A stretch of 64,000 bases of DNA from Chelydra serpentina (Eukaryota; Chordata; Testudines; Chelydridae): positions 33,702,001 through 33,766,000 of the forward strand of contig JBAIAC010000008.1 of the NCBI GenBank assembly GCA_037349315.1, in the 5' to 3' direction. Position numbers and translations under genes: made by a program. Each line of letters opens with the position of its first letter. The stretch's first letter is position 1. Of the stretch, positions 55,290-64,000 are shown in pieces. The notes beneath the pieces were generated by a model. The model searched no databases. It had not been told where the DNA came from and saw only the letters and a list, made by a program, of their open reading frames with translations.

Positions 55290-57880
55290 CACAAAATTTC
55301 ATCTAGCATGGGTCATGGTGTATAACAGCAAGGGTGTCCAGTGAATTTAGTTGGGAACATGTGTATGTGAAATAATAAATATATGGCATAGCATGAAATA
55401 AAATAAGATATAAAATAAAGGCTAAACAATTTGTTTAGGTTGTATTTGTGAAATTAACAAGAATATTTCGTAAACTGTTTATCAGCAATCTGTATACTGA
55501 CCATACCCCAAAAGGGATTGTTCAAGTGGAGTCTAATGTACAATCATTCTGACAAATTAAGGATCCAATACTACTCCATTGAAATGAAAGGGAGTTTTCT
55601 TATTGACTTCAATGGGAGTGATTCTGGCTTTGTTTGTGTCTTGAAAAGTTGAGGTGCGGTAGAATTTGAGTTGCTGATAGCAGATTGGGTATGGATATGG
55701 GACAGGGGACATTACTGTAAACAAGAACATGGTTACATTGAATGTGAAAATGCTTTAATCAGTTAAAGTATGTGTATAGCTTTTTACATTAGCACATGCT
55801 TGAGTAGATTATTTCACATGTAAAGCAGTCATTTGTAGTGTGCTTTGTTAATAAAATGTGTTAATGGTTTATTTTAAATGTTGGCCTGATTCTTAGTTAA
55901 TAAACTATGTAAGTTACAAAGGTTACATGTAATCACTTTCCAAGAAAACTTACTTTATGAAACATCATGAAAAAAGGTTTAATAGAAAGCTAACCTCAGC
56001 CTACCCCATAACATAATTATAGTAAAGTGGCTTGATGAGTATTTTCTGGCAGGAATCAAAGCAACAGATTAGGGGGGGAAAACCTCCATGTGATAACACC
56101 TAAATCTCAATATACAAATTGAACAATATCAGGTTTGTGTTGTGGACTTTTTCTTTTTACAAGTCACATGAACTTCTACCTTAAAACTCTGTCTTGTTTT
56201 GAAATTAAATATGGATTCAGCACAGAAACACACACACACACACAAACCTCAGAAAAAGAGCTAACTAGAAACAGATGTTGAGCAAGATGCCACACACGGA
56301 GAAACTCATTTTAAACAAGCACCACCTTAGTGTAGTAATTGGAGAAGCTTTTTCTTAGTTGCTATAAACTAGTACATGCTCTTAGGGCATGAAACCAACA
56401 CCCCCCTAAAACAGGCAGTGATTGGCTATAGGATTTATAGTTTTATGACTCTGTATCCATAGTGACCTACTCCTGATGATACAAAATGAGTAGGCAGGCC
56501 AAGGCAACCAGTTTCACATCAGGAGATTTCCTGCCTCCCTTTAATCTGAATCAGGCATGATTACAGCTTAACCTGTGTACACTCCAAATCAAAGTCATTG
56601 ACACTGTTAGAGAAATAAAGGGACACTGTCAAATTAAAAATCACACTTCTGTTTGAATTTTGACATAATATTGATGCATGCAATACTTAACTACTATAGC
56701 AGAAGGAGATTAGAGAAGGAAAATATTGTTTTCAATTTTTCCCAGTGTCCAGTTTGTTTACTTTGTGTATGAAGGGCTGGCTCTTTCTTTCAAGGGAGCT
56801 GGGCTCAGCCCTGTCTGTGCCTAATTAGTGGTCTTCCAGGTGATGGGTTTGGCTGGGGCATCAGGCAAGAGGGAAGAAGGCCAGAGACTAGAGAAGAACA
56901 AGGGAAATCGGCAGTCTGGGGTGGCCCTGGTAGAGAAACTTAAAGAACTGCGGGTCTGATGCCCTGGTGGAATATTAAAGAAGCGAGAGATCTGAATGGA
57001 GGCTTTTGCAGGTGACCTAGTGTCAGGGTGAAAGGTCTCCCTACCAGCCAGCAAAAAAGGCCTGGCAGAAGCTACCTGTACTGAGCTGTAGGAACAAAAC
57101 TCTTCAGACGGAATTAGGAGCCCGCAAGGACCAGACATGCTGTTGAGCCCGTGAAGGGTACAAAGAGCTGCTGAGCCTGTAGAAAGTGGCTGTGAGTTTC
57201 TAATTTTGAATTAAACTGTTTATGTATGTTCAGAACCTAGCCTCAGAAAGGGACAGTAAGTACAAAGCCCCAGATGCTGCGGTGCTTGATGCTGGATGAG
57301 GTAAGGTTCTTTTACAGCATGTTACATGGCACTTTGTATATAGCCATCTTCACTGTTTCTGCTGGGTGGTCAGTTTTTCCAGGTCTTTTGAATGGGTCCA
57401 TCACACAGCAAAGGTTGGGGCAGGAGGGAATTCATAATAATGAAAAAAGGGAAAATGTGACTGTATAGCCACAAAGACTGAGCAGAGCCCTCTGAGCTGG
57501 GTGTTGTACCTGAGCTACTTCTGTCTCAGTCTTTGGAAACGACTACATGGCAAGCCGATTTTACGCTGCCACAAAAATAATTCTGATGCTGTCCCTGGAT
57601 TCTTAAAGGTTGGAAAGAAGAACATTTTTTTGCAGCTCTTCACCAAAATGACTGGGGGCAGAGTGTGATTGGCTGTTGCACAGATGGGTAGGGACGGAAG
57701 AGAACCAGAGAGAACAAGGCCTCTCCGCTTCCCCGTATGTGATCTGTGCAAGGGTCAGTCACAATGGCAATCCCTGTTCTTGGAGGAGAACTCTGGAGGA
57801 GATGCAAAGGGGCTTACAATGGACATATCTGTGTCCTATCCCTGTCAAAGGCCCCATTACCATAATATCTGAGCTCCTCT
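55290..57880. other. No recognisable feature
   Basis: Includes a (CA)n tract at 56230-56244 and GC-richer text at 56770-57140 that may be an old LTR; otherwise nothing recognised. Confidence 0.4.
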
Positions 57881-57884
57881 CTGT

Positions 57885-58045
57885 CTTTCATGTATTATCC
57901 TCATATTCCTGTGAGGTAGGGCAATGCTATTATCTCCATTTGACAGCTGCTCAGAGAGATTAAGTGACCTACCCAAGGTCACACAGGGAGTCTGTGGCAA
58001 AGCAGGGAAGCCAGATCTCCCAAGTTTCAGACTAGTGCCCAACTC
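57885..58045 (+). mobile_element. MIR SINE
   Basis: GTGAGGTAGGGCAATGCTAT, ATCTCCATTTGACAG, then CAGAGAGATTAAGTGACCTAC and CCAAGGTCACACAGGGAGT follow the MIR core and 3' region in order. Diverged, as expected for an ancient SINE. Confidence 0.88.
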
Positions 58046-58193
58046 ACTGGGCCCGTACATCCCCTTCCATACAGCAGCCTATGCATGCAGTTAGTGTGTG
58101 CACACACCCTGAGGCACAACCCCTCCCTGAGCTCCTGCTGGGGCACTGCAGCTCTACACCACTTCTAACGCTGATCAATGCCTTAAAGCAGCG

Positions 58194-58270
58194 GTTCTCA
58201 AACTTTAGCAACCCGAGGACCCACATTTTGATGTAAATTATTTCGTGGACCCCCAAACCTTGCAGCTCAT
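58194..58270. mobile_element. hAT terminal fragment
   Basis: CAGCGGTTCTCAAACTTTAG is a typical hAT terminus; the element is cut off after about 75 bases. Confidence 0.6.
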
Positions 58271-58279
58271 GCATTATGT

Positions 58280-59930
58280 GATAAACCCTAAAATGACACA
58301 CAATGTGGTAGTTGTACTGGACTTTCAAAAGGAACTCGTATAGGAGCTAACTTGGAAAAGAGCTTGATTTATCTTGCTGGCAGAGAAAGGCTGCAACTTG
58401 CTCCTTAATGCATCCATAGGGACTGCACTCGAACGGAGACTCAGTCTCTTGGGAAGTCTGTGGCAATATTTGCACTATTGCTATCCTGCTAGCGCAGCTT
58501 TAGATTGTCTCAGTGCTCCAGAGGATCTGTACTCAGCGGATCTTGGGAAAATGTGCTGAGTCAATGCACCGCCCAAGTGCTCTGGGCAAGCCTCAACTGG
58601 GTCCAGCTGGCTATCTCTAAGTGGTGTCTAGTTGCCTAACACTACTGTCATTCTCCTTCAAGGGTAGACTTTCTGCTTCCAGCTCTTGTCGGCAGAAATT
58701 CAAGAGTCAATTGAGCCCAGAATCCTTACAACTCCGATTTATATGGGCAGCCATTTTCTGTATTCTCATTATAATCCCATACATCAAAGAGGAACGAATG
58801 CTTGGAGATCAAATGGTAGCAGTGAGAACAGGAGTTGCTTGCTCTTAGCATAAATCTCTCTTATTGCTTTCTTTCCTCATTTTCCAAATTCGGCAGTCCT
58901 CACCTACCATCTGTGCTTGCTTTCTGTGTGCATCTTCTTGACTTGATTGACATTTTCCCCAGTGAGAAAACTCTGAATGCATATTAACTTACACAAGAGA
59001 GCCAATTTAAGCATCTCTTGTGTATAAATTAGCCAGAGAATCTCAGAGAAGCACCGCTTATCTGATGGCATAACTGAGCCCAAAGTTTTAAAAATGATTT
59101 TTCAGAACAAAGCTGTCACAAGAGAAGATGGGTGGGGAAACCTCTCTACTGGAACGTCTTCACACTCAAGCAAAGTTGAATTCCCTTTGCACAGAAATTC
59201 TGAGAAATGAAAGCATAGCAATGACGCCCATATTCTTTCCACAGAAAAGAGAAGCCATTATATCCAGTAGTACTAAGGGTTGTATATTAAAATTACAGTG
59301 TTACCTGACCATATCAAATTTTACTATTTTTTTCCAATTTTTTTCAGTGTAAACTTGCTCTTAACTTATGACAAAATTCACTGTCATTCTAAACTCTTCA
59401 GAGCACTACACTTAACTGCATTCTGTGGGAGAGTAATGTGGAAGGCCTTCATTTTCAAACATTACATAGAACACAATTCCAGTATTTCCAAATATGGTAT
59501 GGGATTTGTACAAGAGAACATTTTAGGGAAAATAAACTGCTGACCAAAATCTTCTCCCATGATTTAAATATTTTAATGTTTTTGCTGTGGCCATTGTAAT
59601 ACTGCAGGTGTTTCCTTCACATGTGATGCCATAATTTAAAATTGATAGAAGGTTGGGTTTCATGCAGCATTTCAGACAACTGCTTAGTGTTCATATTCTT
59701 GAAAATGCATTAAGAGTGAAAGGGCAATTCAGTAACACACCTGCACTGGGGGTTGCACCCAAAGACTGTATCGTAGGTGTATATGTGATCTCTGTGTCTC
59801 TGCTGAGTGGCTGTAGTGATAGTGGTACAATATGTGATTGGATTAGTATTTCTGTTACAGTTAAAAATAAATGTTTGGTAACAGTATCTGAATGTGCTAT
59901 CTGAGTATCATGAGCTTTCTTTCTACTCAG
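58280..59930. other. No recognisable feature
   Basis: Short random ORFs only. Confidence 0.45.
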
Positions 59931-59931
59931 G

Positions 59932-60211
59932 CTTTGGCTACACTTGAAACTTCAAAGCGCTACCGCGGCAGCGCTTTGAAGTGCAAGTGTGATCGTGCGC
60001 CAGCACTGGGAGAGAGCTCTCCCAGCACTGCAGGCACTCCACCTCCACGAAGGGAATAGCTTACAGTGCTGGGCGCATGGCTCGCAGCGCTGGGGCACTG
60101 ACTACACTGGCGCTTTACAGCGCTGTAACTTGCTGCGCTCAGGGGGGTGTTTTTTCACACCCCTGAGCAAGAAAGTTGCAGCGCTGTAAAGTGCCAGTGT
60201 AGCCAAAGCCT
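59932..60211. mobile_element. MITE with GGCTTTGGCTAC termini
   Basis: GGCTTTGGCTACACTTG ... CAGTGTAGCCAAAGCC inverted ends. The interior contains CAGCGCT hairpins and CpG-rich words. Less decayed relative of 22773-23069. Confidence 0.8.
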
Positions 60212-60426
60212 TAGAAAGGAGGTAACTGCAGTATCTCTGAAGTGCTAAATACTGGCAAATGTTGACTTTTTAGTGACGACCACTATGTGCCTTTCCTAGC
60301 TGGTTTCAAGACAATGCTTAATATATTTTCACAAGTGTATCGGGGCGGCGGCATGATACATGAGAACTTGCATTATTGTAGTGTGAGTTAAGGAAAATCA
60401 AAACTCTAGTGATTTTCTCTTTTTAG

Positions 60427-60588
60427 CAAGTGTTTCATACTGAAGAACATAAACTATTCAGGCTGTGCGAAAGAGTTCAGAATGTATGTGCAGATGAAAA
60501 TTCAAATGTCAGAAAATCGCAGTGCTCTGCTTGCAGAGATAATAAATTGAAATTGCCAGATAGGTTTAGAAAATGTATATGTGTGCAG
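60427..60588 (+). other. Candidate internal exon, 54 codons, cysteine-rich
   Basis: Pyrimidine-rich acceptor GATTTTCTCTTTTTAG precedes an open 162-bp block (divisible by three, phase 0) that ends at the donor CAG|GTGAGA. The peptide has six cysteines spaced C-x6-C-x11-C-x2-C-x13-C-x-C (LCERVQNVC, QCSAC, KCICVQ). I do not recognise the family. The opening continues 27 bases past the donor. It could be a chance match. Confidence 0.35.
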
Positions 60589-60599
60589 GTGAGAAATAT

Positions 60600-61470
60600 T
60601 TCAAAATTAAGCTGAGGTGTAAATGTAGGTATACCTTCCCTGGGGCAGCAGGACAAATTTCATCCTAATTAATTTCCTTTAAAAACCAAACCCAGTATAA
60701 AAAAGTTACACAAAGTATCTAAAGAATATTAAACTAACGCATGTATAGACAAACACTGAAGTGCAGTAGCTCTGGATGTAATTAGTATCTCCCAGAGTAC
60801 ATGGATTCTGCAAGTGCGGGACCCTTTCTCCTAAACTGAAAGCAACTTATAAGGCACTCATGCAGCCACTCCATGCTTATAGCCCATTGGACATAGAGGG
60901 GGTAGAGCCCTCTGCATCGCACCCTGCCATGCTTTGTGTCATTCACAGAGTTGCTAGCTGTGATTCTGTGACCACCCATCTCCCCCCAGTGTGATCACAA
61001 ACTCACTTCGCAAGCTGATCTGTTTAATAACAATAATAAATTAAGGCCACGACTTCATGAATGGAAATACTTTGAGACTAAAACAGCATAAAATAAATTG
61101 GAGAAAAATCTCATGCAAGGTTTTTTGTTTTGGTAACCGATTTAATACAGTGCTACTCCTGGCTAACTGAAATGTGAATCTGTGTGTCAAGCATTAGCAA
61201 GCACCCACTGTCTATCTTGATTTCTGCCCTGCCGCCCCCCCGCCCCGCCCCGCGACTGTGTTGAATTTTTGCTATTCTTTAAAATGGCCAGTATTGAGCT
61301 TCCAGAATTGCCCATAAAATATTGCCCATACCTTTAGAATGTACTCAATAATTTATATCTGATAAATGAGGGGAAATACACCATCACTCATGTCATTTTC
61401 AATAAATCCAACAAATTTGCTACATTTCCTTTCTGTGTCTCTTCCTTTGCCTTTCAGAATGGACAGGAAC
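60600..61470. other. No recognisable feature
   Basis: Contains a C-rich GC-box-like run (about 61225-61254) but no gene. Confidence 0.4.
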
Positions 61471-61475
61471 TAGGG

Positions 61476-61600
61476 CAGTGGTGGGTAGCCTGCGGCCTGC
61501 GGGCTGCATGCGGCCCGTCAGGGTAATCTGCTGTTGGGCCGTGAGATAGTGTTCACATTGACCTTCCGCAGGCATGGCCACCCGCAGCTCCCAGTGATTA
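61476..61600. mobile_element. hAT MITE left half
   Basis: CAGTGGTGGGTAGCCTGCGG start with CAGGGTAA and CGCAGCTCCCAGTG words of the hAT MITEs at 25825 and 45602. The right terminus is missing. Confidence 0.6.
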
Positions 61601-63230
61601 CATAATGTGGCTATTGCCTACTATGAATTAGGACACAAAGTACTGTTGCCCCTTTTGACCCGAGTGGCTAGCCAAAATTTGGGGCCTTGGCGGTGGTTTC
61701 CACTAGGAGAAATTGATAAGAGTCGGGTGTTTCTTGGCACAATCCTGTTTGTTCACAGAAACAGGAGGCTGTGCACATTCTTTGTAAGCAAACATCAGGA
61801 GGCAGTTTCCTTGCTCACAATTCCACACCTGCCTTTCCATCCAGCACTCTGCCCAAAAAAGCTCTCGGCTTCCTCTCAGGTCCATACTACTAATCGTGCT
61901 CTTGCTGTCCCCTGGCTTTCTCACTGCTTTCTGTTCCTGACACACACAGTTCCAACCAATAAATGCCCGAGCCCCTGAATTTCCCTCATGGAAACTCCTC
62001 CACCTGCATGGCTCAGCCTCTGTCCTGGCCTTGTATCTGGCCAGTGGCTTCTAGTTTTTCCATCATTGTATTCCATAGAAGAGCTTAGTTGTTGCTTCCT
62101 TTAGGCAGAATATAGGGCTGCTAGCATGCCCATTGGCTTCAGCAAGGTCTATGGATGCCCACAGATCAAAGACATGTTTGCTTGCAGCTTCCAACACCTT
62201 CCAGCGTAACGGTACTTTCAGATGGTAATGACTTTTGATTTCTACTAGTCTGTGGCAGATTAGACCTGGCATCGTAGAAGTGAATAACTTTATATCCCTA
62301 AATCTGTCTCCGATTTTTAAAATGTGTGATATCACTTTGAATTTACATTGGATGTCATGTCAATGCACACTGCAGTGCATAGTGTCTTCCATCTGAGCAT
62401 CCAAAAGCATTTTAATGAAGTAAGGCCCAGTTTTGGACTTGTATAGAAATGGGAGGGTTCATGCGCTGCCCATGCCTGGCAGGCACAGACCAGGCTTGCT
62501 GTGACACTAAGGGCAGATGTGAGATGCCTCATAACCCTAGGTACCCCTGGGAAGCATCACACCTTCTTAGGGAATCCATGGCTGCTAGGATACTGCAAAC
62601 GGGGAGGAGGAGAAGGCAGGGCACAAGGGAACTGGTCAGATGTGGAGTGGGATGCACATTGCACCCAAATTAAGTCTGCCAAGAGGTGTGCACTGCTTGG
62701 GAGTCTTCAGGAAATCTGGTTGGGGTTAACCATTGTTGTTTCTGGGAACTCTAACTGCTGTACAGCCCTTTGTGCCTACTACAGTGTACCTAAAGAGGCT
62801 GGGGCAGATTCAGTCCAGCAGAAAGACATTTCTTCTTTACTTCTGCAGACTCAGGTGGGTGATGCTAGTAGCCACAGAATCCTTTTGATGGCTAAATTAC
62901 CAGTTAAAGTGTTAGGAAAGAAATCGGATTGTGGAAGTGACAATGAAACAACTTACTGACTAGGTACGCTTCTCCACTGAGGCTCTTTTGGCCTTTTCCT
63001 CTTCTGTGGGTTTTAGCTTATTACAGTGGCTTCAGCCTGGGATGGAAGCCAATCAAAGCAATCGGTCATCAGAACATGTAGCAATGAAGTCAGCCAAGGG
63101 ATCCTGCAAAAAGCCAGCTGCACACTTAAATGACATCAAGTTTGCCTTTCGCTTTGCATAAGTACAGAGTTATACTGTCTCCAAGACCAAGAGTGAATCA
63201 GAATGAGTTGAATTCAAAACCAGTAATAGC
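61600..63230. other. No recognisable feature
   Basis: The longest opening (62501-62959, plus strand) starts only at GTG and has no domain. Confidence 0.45.
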
Positions 63231-63275
63231 GACAAAGGGTCCTGTGGCACCTTATAGACTAACAGAGGTATTGAA

Positions 63276-63311
63276 GCATAAGCTTTCGTGGGTGAATACC
63301 CACTTCTTCGG
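63276..63311 (-). ncRNA. Hammerhead-like motif, downstream copy
   Basis: Sense strand of the PLE: CCGAAGA (63311-63305), stem II GTGGGT/ACCCAC, GAAA (63287-63284), 3-bp stem III with TTAT loop. U4 of the core is C, which would be expected to inactivate it. Confidence 0.5.
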
Positions 63312-63390
63312 ATGCAAGCAGTGGAAATGTCCAGGGGCAGATATAAATGTGCAGGGAAGATTCAGGCTAGAGTTGATGAGGTTAGCTTAA

Positions 63391-63918
63391 TCAGGGAGGG
63401 TGAGGCCCTCTTCTAGCAGTTGAGGTGTGAACACCAAGGGAGGAGAAACTGCTTTTGTAGTTGGCTAGCCATTCATAGTCTTTGTTTAGTCCTGAGCTGA
63501 TGGTGTCAAATTTGCAAATGAACTGAAGCTCTGCAGTTTCTCTTTGGAGTCTGGTCCTGAAGTTTTTTTGCTGCTGGATGGCTACCTGTAAATCTGCTAT
63601 TGTGTGGCCAGGGAGATTGAAGTGTTCTCCTACAGGCTTTTGTATATTGCCATTCCTTATATCTGATTTGTGTCCATTTATCCTTTTGCATAAGGACTGT
63701 CCAGTCTGGCCGATGTACATAGCAGAGGGACATTGCTGGCACATTATGGCATACATTACATTGGTGGATGTGCAGGTGAATGAACCGGTGATGGTGTGGG
63801 ACTCACCCTCCCTGATTAAGCTAACCTTGTCATCTCTAGCCTGAATCTTCCCTGCACATTTATATCTGCCCCTGGACATTTCCACTGCTTGCATCCGAAG
63901 AAGTGGGTTTTCACCCAC
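63391..63918 (-). pseudogene. PLE GIY-YIG endonuclease domain, 5'-truncated ORF
   Basis: The 175-codon opening holds the C-terminal nuclease of a PLE protein. VMY (54-56) and YIG (68-70) form the GIY-YIG core in NVMYAIMCQQCPSAMYIGQT, followed by R79 (LCKRINGHKS) and a candidate glutamate E98 (VGEHFNLPGH); cysteines 49, 60 and 63 suggest the zinc-binding insert known in PLEs. The nuclease nicks target DNA for reverse transcription in the nucleus. The first ~25 codons read through the inverted tail, and the RT domain is missing, so the copy cannot act alone. The nuclease part itself has no stop or frameshift. Confidence 0.88.
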
Positions 63919-63931
63919 GAAAGCTTATGCT
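63895..63931 (+). ncRNA. Hammerhead-like motif, inverted upstream copy
   Basis: CCGAAGA (63895-63901), stem II GTGGGT/ACCCAC, GAAA (63919-63922), AGCTTATGCT stem III, cleavage position T. Mirror of 63276-63311 with the same U4-to-C change. Confidence 0.5.
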
Positions 63932-64000
63932 TCAATACCTCTGTTAGTCTATAAGGTGCCACAGGACCCTTTGTCGCTTCTACAGATCCAGACTAACACG

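Larger units (their letters stand above)
63231..64000 (-). mobile_element. Penelope-like element with inverted terminal repeats
   Basis: Sequence 63231-63400 (plus) matches the reverse complement of about 63810-63975: both contain the tail (GTGCCACAGGACCCTTTGTC in one sense), the hammerhead-like motif and the start of the coding text. Coding sense is minus. The right tail continues to CAGACTAACACG at the window edge. Confidence 0.88.

Noticed and set aside
61225..61254. GC-box promoter
   Set aside because: A short C-rich run with no CpG island, TATA box or downstream ORF; insufficient evidence.
62501..62959. 152-codon ORF on the plus strand
   Set aside because: Starts only at GTG, has no recognisable domain and overlaps another ORF; likely chance.

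Overview
The window reads as intergenic or intronic DNA of a non-mammalian amniote, most likely a turtle. The basis is repeat content that I recognise by eye, with no database search: CR1 LINEs, Penelope-like elements (PLEs) with a GIY-YIG nuclease, many Harbinger-type MITEs with GTCTACACT-like termini, hAT MITEs with 8-bp duplications, an old MIR SINE, and solo LTRs of one family. No host gene is convincingly present. The best candidate host feature is one symmetrical 162-bp, cysteine-rich exon-like stretch at 60427-60588.

Layout. 1-420: 3' end of a PLE, including its last 27 codons. 932-1054: hAT MITE. 1912-4636: a nearly complete CR1 body (endonuclease and RT) broken by frameshifts. 4.6-10.2 kb: mostly unassigned, with small repeat fragments. 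10866-16826: a minus-strand gamma-like endogenous retrovirus bounded by a 4-bp duplication (TGGG), with gag, pol and env all damaged and the 3' LTR gone. 16.8-18.1 kb: antisense CR1 tail followed by the C-terminal end of a second LINE type. 18-25.8 kb: AT-rich sequence, a diverged 0.42-kb tandem repeat, and a composite repeat with tRNA-like modules. 25.8-34.5 kb: MITEs, a 1.3-kb LTR, a long hairpin, and a triple nest (PLE containing a MITE containing a CR1).

34560-41470 is the most striking region. The 5' end and promoter of a hAT transposon are split from its decayed transposase by a 5.36-kb Harbinger element (35089-40449). Both Harbinger genes are open: a two-exon Myb/SANT-like DNA-binding protein on the plus strand and a 427-aa DDE transposase converging on it from the minus strand. 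The Myb/SANT intron carries seven copies of a G-rich 77-bp minisatellite.

41.6-47.3 kb: a PLE tail, a GT-rich tract split by a nested pair of LTRs, a Gypsy-type gag with a tRNA-Leu-like primer site, another hAT MITE, and a PLE with inverted ends interrupted by a solo LTR. 48-63 kb: scattered MITEs, a reverse-oriented LTR, a MIR SINE and long stretches with nothing I can name. 63231-64000: a PLE copy whose GIY-YIG coding region lies between inverted copies of its own tail.

Recurring theme: PLE tails carry sequences matching the hammerhead ribozyme core (CUGANGA, stem II, GAAA) in varying states of decay. In several copies the tail also sits inverted at the other end of the element, so the element is flanked by terminal inverted repeats that contain the ribozyme-like motif.
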